64,000 nt of DNA, taken from assembly GCF_007004735.1 (NCBI RefSeq), contig NZ_SSNL01000006.1, positions 581,012 through 645,011 on the forward strand, read 5' to 3'. Under the pieces are notes generated by a model. That model was given only the letters and a program-made list of their open reading frames with translations. It did not search any database and was not told the DNA's origin. The translations under genes and the position numbers were made by a program. Shown piece after piece: positions 29,119 to 36,771 of the stretch. The first letter of the stretch is position 1. Each line of letters starts with the position of its first letter. The stretch comes from Salinigranum halophilum (GTDB taxonomy: Archaea > Halobacteriota > Halobacteria > Halobacteriales > Haloferacaceae).

Positions 29119-29182
29119 TGTTAACAATACTGGGTAGTAGATAGCTAATTATAAATAATACACGCTCTAGTCTTAATAACAG
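29119..29182. promoter_or_regulatory. Divergent promoter of two metal operons
   Basis: The 64-bp gap between the oxidoreductase (left) and the first COG0523 gene (right) holds TGTTAACA (29119-29126) at the left start codon. A central AT-rich TATA-like stretch (CTAATTATAAATAATA, about 29145-29160) is close to the right distance for leaderless transcription to the left. On the right CTTAATAACAG directly precedes the ATG at 29183. Two promoters in such a small gap implies close joint control. Confidence 0.55.
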
Positions 29183-30457
29183 ATGAGTCGAGAGACGATT
29201 CCCGTCACCCTGCTGAGCGGCAACCTCGGCGCGGGCAAAACGACCGTGCTGAACAACCTCCTGAACACACGAACGGACCTGGACGTCGCGGTCCTCGTCA
29301 ACGACATGGGCGAGGTGAACGTCGACGCCGAGCGCGTCGCCGAACACTCGGACATCTCGGAGGACGACGAGGATTTGATCGAACTGTCGAACGGCTGCAT
29401 CTGTTGTGAGCTACGCGGCGACCTCCTAGACGCGCTCGCGAAGCTCGCACAAGCCCGCGAGGTCGACTACCTGGTCATCGAATCGACGGGCGTCGCCGAA
29501 CCGTTGCCCGTCGCCCAGACGCTCACTATGGGATTCGACCAGGGTGACCTCGACCCCACGGAATTCTACGAGGAGACCGGTATCGAGGTGATGGACTACT
29601 ACGACCTCGACACGACGGTCACCGTCGTCGACGCCCACCAGTTCTGGACGACGTTCGATTCGAAGGAATCGCTGATGGACGGAGACACCGAGAAGGACCT
29701 TGGAAGCCTCTTGGTCGAACAGATCGAGTTCTGTGACGTCCTGTTGCTGAACAAGTGTGACCTGGTCGACGAGGAGACGCTCGACGAGATCGAAGAGATG
29801 ATCGAGGTGCTGCAACCACGCGCGGAGATCATTCGGACCGAACACGGCGCGGTCGATCCCGAGGCAATCGTCGATACCGGACGGTTCGATTTCGAAGCAG
29901 CGAGTCAGTCCGCCGGCTGGCTGCAAGAACTTCAGGAACCGCACGAGTCTGCGGAGGAGGAACACGGTGTCACTTCGTTCGTGTTCGAGTCCCGCCGACC
30001 GTTCCATCCCGAACGATTCGCCGAGCTGCTGGACGAGTTCCCGACCAACGTCGTCCGGTCGAAGGGCCACTTCTGGCTCGCGGGGCGTGAGGATATGGCG
30101 CTGGGGATCGATGCTGCTGGCCACTCTATCCGAATCGCACCTGCAGGCGGATGGATTGCGGCTCTTCCGGTCGAGGAGCGCGAGGCCTACTTCGAGGCCA
30201 ATCCCCAGCTCGAGGAGGTGTGGGACGAGGAGTGGGGTGACAGAGTGACCCGACTCGTCGTTATCGGCACCGACATGGATCACGATGCGCTCCGAACGGA
30301 TCTCGATTCGGCCACCCTCACCGACGAAGAGATGGACGCCGACTGGGATGCCTTCGAGGATCGCTTCCCGGTGTTCGAATCTGAGGATGGAGCGGCGAAG
30401 AGCGACGACACCGAAGCGGGCGAGAACAGTGCCGAAGAGGTCGGTCTCGCCGACTGA
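29183..30457 (+). CDS. COG0523 (CobW-type) metallochaperone GTPase 1
   Basis: 424 aa. Walker A GNLGAGKTT (about 13-21), the metal-binding CxCC motif GCICCELRGD (about 72-80), Walker B/switch YLVIESTG and NKCD guanine-specificity motif are all present. The CobW C-terminal domain starts near 265 (VTSFVFESRRPFHP) and the end is acidic. COG0523 proteins bind zinc, cobalt or nickel at CxCC and deliver it with GTP hydrolysis; several are induced in zinc limitation. It differs from the copies at 38062 and 39387 in lacking a His-rich loop (only short EEEH). It is divergent from the uS14 operon and shares a very small promoter region with it, which favours a zinc-related role. Confidence 0.9.
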   Translation: MSRETIPVTLLSGNLGAGKTTVLNNLLNTRTDLDVAVLVNDMGEVNVDAERVAEHSDISEDDEDLIELSNGCICCELRGDLLDALAKLAQAREVDYLVIESTGVAEPLPVAQTLTMGFDQGDLDPTEFYEETGIEVMDYYDLDTTVTVVDAHQFWTTFDSKESLMDGDTEKDLGSLLVEQIEFCDVLLLNKCDLVDEETLDEIEEMIEVLQPRAEIIRTEHGAVDPEAIVDTGRFDFEAASQSAGWLQELQEPHESAEEEHGVTSFVFESRRPFHPERFAELLDEFPTNVVRSKGHFWLAGREDMALGIDAAGHSIRIAPAGGWIAALPVEEREAYFEANPQLEEVWDEEWGDRVTRLVVIGTDMDHDALRTDLDSATLTDEEMDADWDAFEDRFPVFESEDGAAKSDDTEAGENSAEEVGLAD

Positions 30458-30726
30458 CGATATCCTCACCACGCTCGCTCTTTCAGACGGTCGTCGACAA
30501 GAACGCGCCGCATCACGCTCGGGAAGACGCCATCGACGGACTCGCGGTGGCGGGAGCAACCACACAACTTCGCCTCATCGTAGTCACGAGTGGTCTCTCC
30601 GGGCGACATCGCCGCCAGGCACTGAACGCTCTCGGTCAGTGCCGAGCGACGAACGAACTCGAGACGCTGGTCGACGACAGGAGTCTCGCACAGTCCCTCC
30701 GTGAACAGGCAATAGAGCTGACCTAG
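30457..30726 (+). pseudogene. HEAT-repeat-like gene fragment without start codon
   Basis: An open frame immediately downstream of the COG0523 gene encodes about 89 residues with plausible HEAT-like helical pairs: SLFQTVVDKNAPHHAREDAI, GLSGRHRRQALNALGQC and SLAQSLREQAIEL, ending at TAG 30724-30726. No ATG or GTG is available near the beginning; only an internal GTG exists. The frame therefore looks like the 3' part of a gene that lost its start, or one read by frameshift from the GTPase. HEAT-repeat proteins are common haloarchaeal small proteins. Function unknown. Confidence 0.5.
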
Positions 30727-30866
30727 CTATAATTGGGACGGGTATCTTCACGCCCCAGCCGGTCAGTCTTAGTTAGCTGGAGAGTCGATTTACTAGTCCG
30801 TATCAATCTCTCTGACTCTATTTTTAATAACTCTTTTACTCAATAAGCGCCTCAGTTGTTAATGCA

Positions 30867-31019
30867 ATGGCCTACACCTGTTCCAGCTGCGATGCACAGT
30901 TCCAGAGCGCTGCCGGCGTAACCCAGCACGTCGCGCTTCACCACAACACGTGTGCCGAGTGCGACGAGCAGTTCGACGACACCGATTCGCTGCGCGACCA
31001 CATTCACCAGAATCACTGA
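30867..31019 (+). CDS. Small protein with two C2H2 zinc fingers
   Basis: 50 aa, shorter than common gene-calling limits. Two fingers fit C-x2-C-x12-H-x3-5-H: the first with Cys at CSSC and His near AGVTQH/ALHH, the second with CAEC, LRDH and QNH. Such minimal haloarchaeal zinc-finger proteins are known as a class of small regulatory or interaction proteins. A TTGTTAA segment lies 11 bp before the ATG, similar to sequences at the other metal-operon starts. The neighbouring genes deal with metal import, so it may be a sensor, a zinc store or simply a bystander. Confidence 0.8.
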   Translation: MAYTCSSCDAQFQSAAGVTQHVALHHNTCAECDEQFDDTDSLRDHIHQNH

Positions 31020-31064
31020 GTGGATAGACTCGGTACGACATCACTCGACGTCCGAATTTTCTCG

Positions 31065-31448
31065 CTACGGCCAGTCGTCGTCAGTCGAAAAGAACGTCAC
31101 AAGCTGCCAATCGGCAGCCATTGCGGCGTCCGTCACCGACCGGTACGTCCAGTCAGGCACCCCCTTCACTACCTCGCTGATCTCGTCTGTCCCGACGAAC
31201 ACGTATCGTTCGGTCTTGAAGTGGTTTCGCACGCTCACCAGTGCCTCTTCGATCGTCCGTGGTCCCGATAAGAAATCCTGCGGATACTCCGCCTCCCGTA
31301 CCCGCCATCGTTCGATGTAGGATGGTTCCGAAGAGACAATACCGACGTGTTTTGCCCACGTGGTGGCGTCTTCGAGCGCTGCTTTCGGCCGTGCTAATTC
31401 GTCGATGGCGGTCAGCGAAATCGCAAGCGTGAGGTCGTTCGACGGCAT
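31065..31448 (-). CDS. DUF7124-like protein (copy 2)
   Basis: 127 aa from the ATG at 31448. It aligns along its length with the protein at 25672-26076: DLTLAISLTAIDELARPKAAL then WAKHVGIVSSE, later YVFVGTDE and DAAMAADWQLV. The family (DUF7124 by recollection) has no known activity; hydrophilic, no signal peptide. It starts 2 nt after the FAD/NAD(P)-binding protein gene ends and so is the last member of the ZnuABC operon. Having one DUF7124 gene at the end of each metal operon is unlikely to be chance. Confidence 0.8.
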   Translation of the reverse strand: MPSNDLTLAISLTAIDELARPKAALEDATTWAKHVGIVSSEPSYIERWRVREAEYPQDFLSGPRTIEEALVSVRNHFKTERYVFVGTDEISEVVKGVPDWTYRSVTDAAMAADWQLVTFFSTDDDWP

Positions 31449-31449
31449 T

Positions 31450-32709
31450 CTACGATTTCCCCCTGAAAGCCGGTGGTGCTTTCTCTGAACCACCCCCGGC
31501 TCGTGATGCGAGGAGCCGTTCTGCAACCCGACGAGCGCCGACGATATTCCGAGCGAACGGACCGACGCTAGGTTCTGCGAGCGCGCCTGAAACGTACACC
31601 GATGAATCCATGCCGTCGGTTCCTCGCCACGCGAGTGTTCGGTCGTCAAGAACGGGAAACCCGCCTGCCCCACGTTCGAGTGACAACGATTCAGCGACGG
31701 ATTCCACAAAGGGGTGCTCCGGGACTGGATCGAGTCCGGTCGCGAGGACGACCTGCGCGTTCTTTTCGGTCGTGTCGTCGTCGAACCGCACGAGTAATCC
31801 GTCGTCTGTCGCGTGTGCAGACGTGATCTCACCACGTCGGATTTCGAGGTCGTCACAGTCGCGGGCCTCGTCCAGCCGCCGCTCAACGTACGGGGGGATC
31901 GTCGCGTCGTTGCGGGCGGCTCGAATTCGGTCGAGACGGGCCTTCGACCCCGGCGGAAGCGTGTGAATCTCTTGTTTGATGTGTCGCCAGTTAATCCAGT
32001 ACGGGTCAGCTTCGGTCAGTTCGATCTCGAGGTCATGACGCGAGAGGAGTGTCACGTCCGTGTGTTCCGAGAGGTTGCAGGCGAGTTGCCCAGCGGTGAT
32101 GCCGCCCCCAACGACGAACGTCGGTCCCGCAAATTTCGCTGCTGTCGTGGGGTCGAACTCCTCGTCCCAGACGTGAACGAGCGGAGCATCATCGGGGAGT
32201 GACCTCCCCCACGTCGGGACCGTCCGCGAGCCACCGAGTCCGACGGCCAGAACGACGTGGCGAGCTTCGAGCGACCCAGCATCCGTCTGTACTTCGAGTC
32301 GGTCACCTGCCGCAGTACTGGTAACTCCCGTCGCCCTTGACTGGAGGTGACACTCGTCGATACCACGTCGGTCAATGACGTATCGAGCGTGATCGAGAAA
32401 GAGTTCCAGCGTCGGTCGATTCGGATAGTTCTCCGTCGAGACGAGTTCGTCCTCCCGACCCGCCCCCTCCGCGAACGATTCCAGCGAGAACGGCTCTGTG
32501 CCGATGTGGTGGACGAACGTCGACCGGAGCGTTCGCATCCCGCACTGACGAGCCTTCGTCTCGAGCGACGCGAGTAACTGCTCGCGAGGTTCGACGAGAC
32601 ATAGGTCCCGGTGACTGTACTCTCCCTCGACGAGGAGATAGTTCGCCAGGCAGGTTCCGTGAATACCGCCACCGATGATTACGTATTCGTAGGACTGTGG
32701 CCCGCTCAT
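31450..32709 (-). CDS. FAD/NAD(P)-binding protein, SidA/lysine N-hydroxylase-like
   Basis: 419 aa from the ATG at 32709 (a GTG at 32742 overlaps the permease stop as GTGA and is also possible). The first Rossmann motif is YVIIGGGIHGTCLANYL, followed by a long segment resembling ornithine/lysine N-hydroxylase-like flavoproteins (LRSTFVHHIGTEPFSL, then RPTLELFLDHARYV). A second nucleotide motif is FVVGGGITAGQLACNL near 190. C-terminal half includes VVLATGLDPVPEHPF. It is fused by operon order to ZnuB, and parallels the oxidoreductase of the uS14 operon. A role in metallophore or metal-redox chemistry is possible; the substrate is not evident. Confidence 0.8.
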   Translation of the reverse strand: MSGPQSYEYVIIGGGIHGTCLANYLLVEGEYSHRDLCLVEPREQLLASLETKARQCGMRTLRSTFVHHIGTEPFSLESFAEGAGREDELVSTENYPNRPTLELFLDHARYVIDRRGIDECHLQSRATGVTSTAAGDRLEVQTDAGSLEARHVVLAVGLGGSRTVPTWGRSLPDDAPLVHVWDEEFDPTTAAKFAGPTFVVGGGITAGQLACNLSEHTDVTLLSRHDLEIELTEADPYWINWRHIKQEIHTLPPGSKARLDRIRAARNDATIPPYVERRLDEARDCDDLEIRRGEITSAHATDDGLLVRFDDDTTEKNAQVVLATGLDPVPEHPFVESVAESLSLERGAGGFPVLDDRTLAWRGTDGMDSSVYVSGALAEPSVGPFARNIVGARRVAERLLASRAGGGSEKAPPAFRGKS

Positions 32710-32738
32710 CGTGTGATCGGTGTCCAGTCCGTCGACGA

Positions 32739-33785
32739 TCACTCCCGCTCGCCTCCGTCGGCTTCGAGTCCTTCTCGGGTCTGTCCGGGCCGTTGGCTTC
32801 GGAGCCGTCGAACGGTTGGGAGACGATGCGCCAGCCCCTGGGAGCCGACGGCGACGGCGTACACAGCAATCGCCGCAACGACGATCGAGCCCCCGGCCGC
32901 GATCCCGTAGACGTACGATAGTGTCACACCGGCTATCGCCGCGAATTCGGCTGCGATGATCGCCAGCAAGATGGACTGTTTAAAACTCCTGGCGACCTGC
33001 GTCGCGGCGGCGACCGGAACGACGAGCATCGCAGCGACTAGGATTACGCCCATGATCTGCATCGCGCTGACGACGACCAGTGCGGTGAGCACGACCATGA
33101 GGCGTTTGTACAGGCGAACGTTCAGTCGGGCCGCCTGTGCGGCGGTGGCGTCGAACGTGACGTACAGCAGCGGCCGGTACGTCAGCGTGACGAGGCCGCC
33201 GACGATGAGACTCATCAGGACGAGGATACCGACGTTCGCCGTCGAGACGGTCGCGAGACTCCCGAAGAGGTAGGCGTCGATACCGACGGAGATGCCGCCG
33301 TCGGTCGCGGTGATGAGGATACTCCCGACGGCGAACCCGCCCGTAAGCACCATCGCTAGCGACGTGTCGGTGTACGCGCCGGCGTGTTCGACGAGTAACT
33401 CGACGAGCAGCGCCGTGACGACTGCGACGATGAACGCGGTGAGCAGCGGGGACAGCGAGAGTTGGAGGGCCGAATTGAGGAACAATCCGACGGCGACACC
33501 GGCGAAGGCAGTGTGTGCGAGGGTGTCACTGAGCATCGACATCTCCCGATGGACGAGGAAGGTTCCGACCAGCGGGCCAATGATGGCGATACAGACCGCG
33601 GCGAGGTACGCCCGCTGCATGAACGGGTAGGCAAGCATCGGCGCCCCGAGAACCTCCGCCAGGAGGTCCATGGTGGGGCCAACCACGGTGTCGAGGAACC
33701 ACTCGATAGGGCCCGTGACGCCGAACCACAGGGCAGGCAGTTCGGCGAGTACCGTTCCGGCGAGGCGTTGGTGTGTGAGAAACAC
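32739..33785 (-). CDS. znuB: Zinc/manganese ABC transporter permease (ZnuB-type)
   Basis: 348 aa, GTG start at 33785. Family ABC-3 permease with about eight to nine membrane segments; the conserved GTFLVHREMSMLSDTLAHTAFAGVAVG block (about 83-108) and the later VSAMQIMGVILVAAMLVVPVAAATQ block (about 240-264) are diagnostic. It forms the membrane channel with the ATPase encoded upstream (3 nt away) and takes metal from the ZnuA-type binding protein. The C-terminus has a basic cytoplasmic tail. Zinc is the likely substrate because ZnuA here is very His-rich, but Mn cannot be excluded from sequence. Confidence 0.92.
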   Translation of the reverse strand: MFLTHQRLAGTVLAELPALWFGVTGPIEWFLDTVVGPTMDLLAEVLGAPMLAYPFMQRAYLAAVCIAIIGPLVGTFLVHREMSMLSDTLAHTAFAGVAVGLFLNSALQLSLSPLLTAFIVAVVTALLVELLVEHAGAYTDTSLAMVLTGGFAVGSILITATDGGISVGIDAYLFGSLATVSTANVGILVLMSLIVGGLVTLTYRPLLYVTFDATAAQAARLNVRLYKRLMVVLTALVVVSAMQIMGVILVAAMLVVPVAAATQVARSFKQSILLAIIAAEFAAIAGVTLSYVYGIAAGGSIVVAAIAVYAVAVGSQGLAHRLPTVRRLRSQRPGQTREGLEADGGERE

Positions 33786-33787
33786 GG

Positions 33788-34561
33788 TTAGTGGTCGTGG
33801 TGGAGGACGTTCTGGTCAGTCCCGTACGCTTGTGCGAGGGCGTCCGTTTCGACGAATTCGTCCGGAGTGCCGTCGAAGTACAGCTGGCGATTGACACACG
33901 CGATGTCCGTCGCGTAGGTAGTGACGACGCCGATGTCGTGTTCGATGAGGATGACGGTCAGGCCGGTCGCGTTCAGGTCGTGCAGGAGGCTGTAGAACTC
34001 CTCTCTGGATTCGGCATCGACGCCGACCGTCGGTTCGTCGAGCGCGAGCAGGTCGGCCTCCGAGGCGAGCGCGCGGGCGATGAAGACTCGTTGTCGTTGG
34101 CCACCGGACAGTCGGCCGATTCGCCGTGACGCGAGATCAGTGATTCCGACCTGCTCCAGCGCTCCCTCGACCGCTCGCCGATCCGTTGCCGAGAATCGGC
34201 CGAAGAGCCGCCGCGGGTACCGCCCCATCTCGACAACTTCTCGAACCGTGACCGGCATATCGCGCGCCGCCTTCGTCGCGTCCTGTGCGACGTATCCGAT
34301 TCGCTCACCGGCCTCGAACTCGTGGGCGGGTTCGCCGAACAGCGAAACCGTTCCACTGTCGGGCCGTCGGAGACCGAGCATCAGGTCGAGCAGCGTGCTC
34401 TTGCCGCTTCCGTTTGGACCCACCAGTCCGAGGAAGGCCCCGGGTTCGACGTCGATCGACACCGACTCGAGAACCGGGATCTCTCCGTAGCCGAACGTGA
34501 CGTCGTCGACGCTGATCACCGTATCCGTCGACCGATCTCTTCTAGTGGTTGCTGTCGTCAT
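33788..34561 (-). CDS. znuC: Zinc ABC transporter ATPase (ZnuC-type)
   Basis: 257 aa from the ATG at 34561. Walker A GPNGSGKST (about 44-52), Q-loop VAQD, signature LSGGQRQRV (about 148-156), Walker B LLALDEPTVGVD and H-loop IEHD are all intact. Belongs to the metal-type ABC subfamily of ZnuC/MntB. It powers import through the ZnuB-type permease encoded 2 nt downstream. The start overlaps the small DUF7511-like gene's stop by 4 nt, tying it to the ZnuA gene upstream. Confidence 0.92.
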   Translation of the reverse strand: MTTATTRRDRSTDTVISVDDVTFGYGEIPVLESVSIDVEPGAFLGLVGPNGSGKSTLLDLMLGLRRPDSGTVSLFGEPAHEFEAGERIGYVAQDATKAARDMPVTVREVVEMGRYPRRLFGRFSATDRRAVEGALEQVGITDLASRRIGRLSGGQRQRVFIARALASEADLLALDEPTVGVDAESREEFYSLLHDLNATGLTVILIEHDIGVVTTYATDIACVNRQLYFDGTPDEFVETDALAQAYGTDQNVLHHDH

Positions 34562-34779
34562 CGGTAGTCGTCGAGGTCGACGAACGAATCCCCGTACGCC
34601 GTAATCCAGGTCGTCGTCCGAAACGGAACGGCCACGTCCGGCGGATAGATCGTACAGACGGGTCTCTCGGCCGGGCCGACGACCAGTGCCATCAATCCCG
34701 AGCGAGGTGTATCGGACGGACCGGGCGCGGCGTTCCCGTCCCACTCCGGTTCCGTGTCGTCAGACGTGGTGTCGCTCAT
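34558..34779 (-). CDS. DUF7511-like small protein in the zinc operon
   Basis: 73 aa from the ATG at 34779. The N-terminus is acidic and disordered; the remainder (ALVVGPAERPVCTIYPPDV, then TTWITAYGDSFVDLDDYR) resembles haloarchaeal proteins I recall as DUF7511. Short, soluble and without Cys pairs. It overlaps znuA and znuC each by 4 nt, so it is made with the transporter. A regulator or cytosolic partner of the ABC complex is conceivable but unproven. Confidence 0.7.
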   Translation of the reverse strand: MSDTTSDDTEPEWDGNAAPGPSDTPRSGLMALVVGPAERPVCTIYPPDVAVPFRTTTWITAYGDSFVDLDDYR

Positions 34780-36371
34780 GCTGCGTCGAGGGCCTGCTTC
34801 AGCGTCTCGAGATTGATGTTTTCCATGATTTCGACGTAACCCCACCCCTCGCCGGCCCACTCTTGGGTCTGTCCTGGAATCGGCGTCAGCGGCAGGACTT
34901 CGGTGGCGTCGGTTTCTTCGACGAGCTGGTTCGCCGCGGTCTGGGATTCGAGCGGATCCGCACAGACGTACTGGAGGTCGTGCTCGGCAATGATCTCCTG
35001 GGCCCGCTCAATGTCCTTCGGGGTCGGCTGGTCGTCCGGTGACAGTCCCGTCAACGTCTGGACCTCGAAGCCATAGCGCTGGCCGAGGTACTGGAAGGCG
35101 TTGTGACCAGCGACGAACACGACGTCTTTCGAGGCGCTCTCCAGCGTGGACTGGAACGACTCGTCGAGTTCGTCGAGACGGTTACGGTACGACTCGGCGT
35201 TCTCGGCGTAGACACTGGCATTGTCGCTATCGACGTCGACGAACCCGCTCCTGATATTGCCGACAGCCTGCTTTGCCCGCATCGGGTCCAACCAGAAGTG
35301 CGGGTCCGCCCCGCCGGAGTGGTCGTGGTTGTGTCCCTCGTCACCTTCGTGATCGCTTTCTCCCTCGTGCTCGTCTTCGTGTTCCTCCCCACTCTCGTGG
35401 TCGTGTTCACCTTCGTGCTCGCCATCGCCCTCGTGTCCGTGTTCGCCGGCAGTCTCGGTCACTTCGGGTTCGATGGCCGACCCACTGCCGTTGGTGAGCG
35501 TCGCGTCGAACTCCGCGGGAGCGTGCTGGGCGAAGAGGACGTAGTGGCCCTCCGTTTCGATATCGAGGGAGAACGTCGTCTCGCCAGAGTCCGCGAACTG
35601 GAGGTGATAGAGTGACTCACTGGACGGCGTGAGTGTCTCTCCGCCTTCTACCGGTGTGTGCGTGTCGTGGTCGCCGTAGAGGGTGGTTGCGGTCTCCTCG
35701 ACGTGGCGAATGCCGTGGTCGCCGCCCTCTTCGGTTGCGGCAACGGCGAGCTGCATCTTCGGATCGGGGCCCTCGTGGAACGTGTACGTGTAGGTGCCAG
35801 CTTCGAGGTGGTAAAGACCAGCCCACTCCCACGGGGCCGATTCGCCGTGGTGCTCCTCGTGGTCTCCCTCTTCGTGTTCGTCGTGGCCGTGTTCTCCTTC
35901 GCCTTCGTGGCCTTCCTCGTGGTCTTCTTTGTGACCGTGATCGTGGTCGTGTCCGCCTTCGATGAGGTCGATACCAGCACCGGCAACGACGATGTCGACA
36001 TTGGCGTCGTCGTCATGGAGACTCGTCACGAGGTCGTCAGCCCACGGCTGGAACCCCTCCATCCCGTAGAGAAAGAGATCCGATTCGAGGACCGTTCCCT
36101 GAATCTGCGGCCCTGGTTCCCACCCGTGGCCGTGTTGGCCGATCGGGACGAGCGTCTCTGCGGTCGCGGTGTCGCCTGCAACCTGGCTGGCCAAGTCTCC
36201 GAATACGAAGAACGAAGACTGGGCTTCCGGCCCGGCGTTCTCTGTCGGTGTCGAGTCGTCGTTCTCCGTCGCGCCGGAGTCGTCGTTGCTCGACGTACAG
36301 CCCGGGAGCGCGCCGATGGTTGCCGTACCGAGTCCAGCTGCGATGAGTCGTCGTCGGGTGTATCGAGGCAT
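34776..36371 (-). CDS. znuA: Zinc-binding lipoprotein of the ABC importer (ZnuA-type) with inserted domain
   Basis: 531 aa, much longer than the usual 300. A lipobox leader ends ALPGC (Cys25). The ZnuA fold is split: N-lobe FVFGDLASQVAGD ... IGQHGHGWEPGPQI (His80 a likely ligand) and C-lobe DPHFWLDPM, FVAGHNAFQYLGQRYG and CADPLESQ. Between them lies a His/Asp/Glu-rich loop (about 139-178), an extra beta domain (about 179-305: WEWAGLYHLEAG, FADSGETTFSLDIETEGHYVLF) and a second His-rich stretch (about 315-365). The His-rich loops should collect zinc at the surface. The operon runs on to DUF7511-like, ZnuC, ZnuB, a flavoprotein and DUF7124. An 8-bp inverted repeat embraces the TATA box upstream. 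Confidence 0.92.
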   Translation of the reverse strand: MPRYTRRRLIAAGLGTATIGALPGCTSSNDDSGATENDDSTPTENAGPEAQSSFFVFGDLASQVAGDTATAETLVPIGQHGHGWEPGPQIQGTVLESDLFLYGMEGFQPWADDLVTSLHDDDANVDIVVAGAGIDLIEGGHDHDHGHKEDHEEGHEGEGEHGHDEHEEGDHEEHHGESAPWEWAGLYHLEAGTYTYTFHEGPDPKMQLAVAATEEGGDHGIRHVEETATTLYGDHDTHTPVEGGETLTPSSESLYHLQFADSGETTFSLDIETEGHYVLFAQHAPAEFDATLTNGSGSAIEPEVTETAGEHGHEGDGEHEGEHDHESGEEHEDEHEGESDHEGDEGHNHDHSGGADPHFWLDPMRAKQAVGNIRSGFVDVDSDNASVYAENAESYRNRLDELDESFQSTLESASKDVVFVAGHNAFQYLGQRYGFEVQTLTGLSPDDQPTPKDIERAQEIIAEHDLQYVCADPLESQTAANQLVEETDATEVLPLTPIPGQTQEWAGEGWGYVEIMENINLETLKQALDAA

Positions 36372-36381
36372 CTGTTGTTAA

Positions 36382-36410
36382 CATAGCTCGACTATATAAT
36401 AAGAGCTATG
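36382..36410. promoter_or_regulatory. znuA promoter: inverted repeat around the TATA box
   Basis: CATAGCTC (36382-36389) and GAGCTATG (36403-36410) are perfect inverted repeats with a 13-bp spacer that contains the TATA-like ACTATATAATAA. A repressor bound here would block TBP directly. TGTTAACA (36376-36383) overlaps the left arm. The ATG of znuA is at 36371, so the transcript would be very short-leadered. No regulator gene for this site is evident nearby. Confidence 0.65.
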
Positions 36411-36591
36411 ATTTTAGATAGAAGAATTAATAATAATCCCCTAGACGAGATGAAGTCTTACTGACTGGTGCCGGGGTAACTAATAGGAGTCGTAGAATTG
36501 CTAATCGTTGCTACCCCAGCTTCCGTATTACATAAGCCCGAGAAGCGTGCTAACAGGCATTTAGTAGCTGTGGCACCCAGATACGGTTGCA

Positions 36592-36726
36592 ATGTGCCAC
36601 TGCTTCAGCGACCTGACCGAGATGAGTGACGAAGAGCGAGCGGAGGTTCTCGAAGAACACTCGGCGGAAGATTTCCGAGCGCAATACACCATCGAAGAAC
36701 TAGAAACCCTCGGCGTCACCGCCTGA
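36592..36726 (+). CDS. Short acidic protein with MCHCF start
   Basis: 44 aa. Starts MCHCFSDLTEMSDEER and continues as a helical acidic chain ending LGVTA. The N-terminal C-x-H-C cluster could ligate metal. The codon use and acidity look genuine, and a TATA-like TATTACATAAG lies about 55-65 bp upstream. It is shorter than usual gene calls. Located between znuA (divergent) and the CbiL/CobI-like gene (convergent). No family recognised. Confidence 0.6.
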   Translation: MCHCFSDLTEMSDEERAEVLEEHSAEDFRAQYTIEELETLGVTA

Positions 36727-36771
36727 GGCTACCTCACGGGTCCCACTTGGACGACCGACAGCGTCCGCCCA

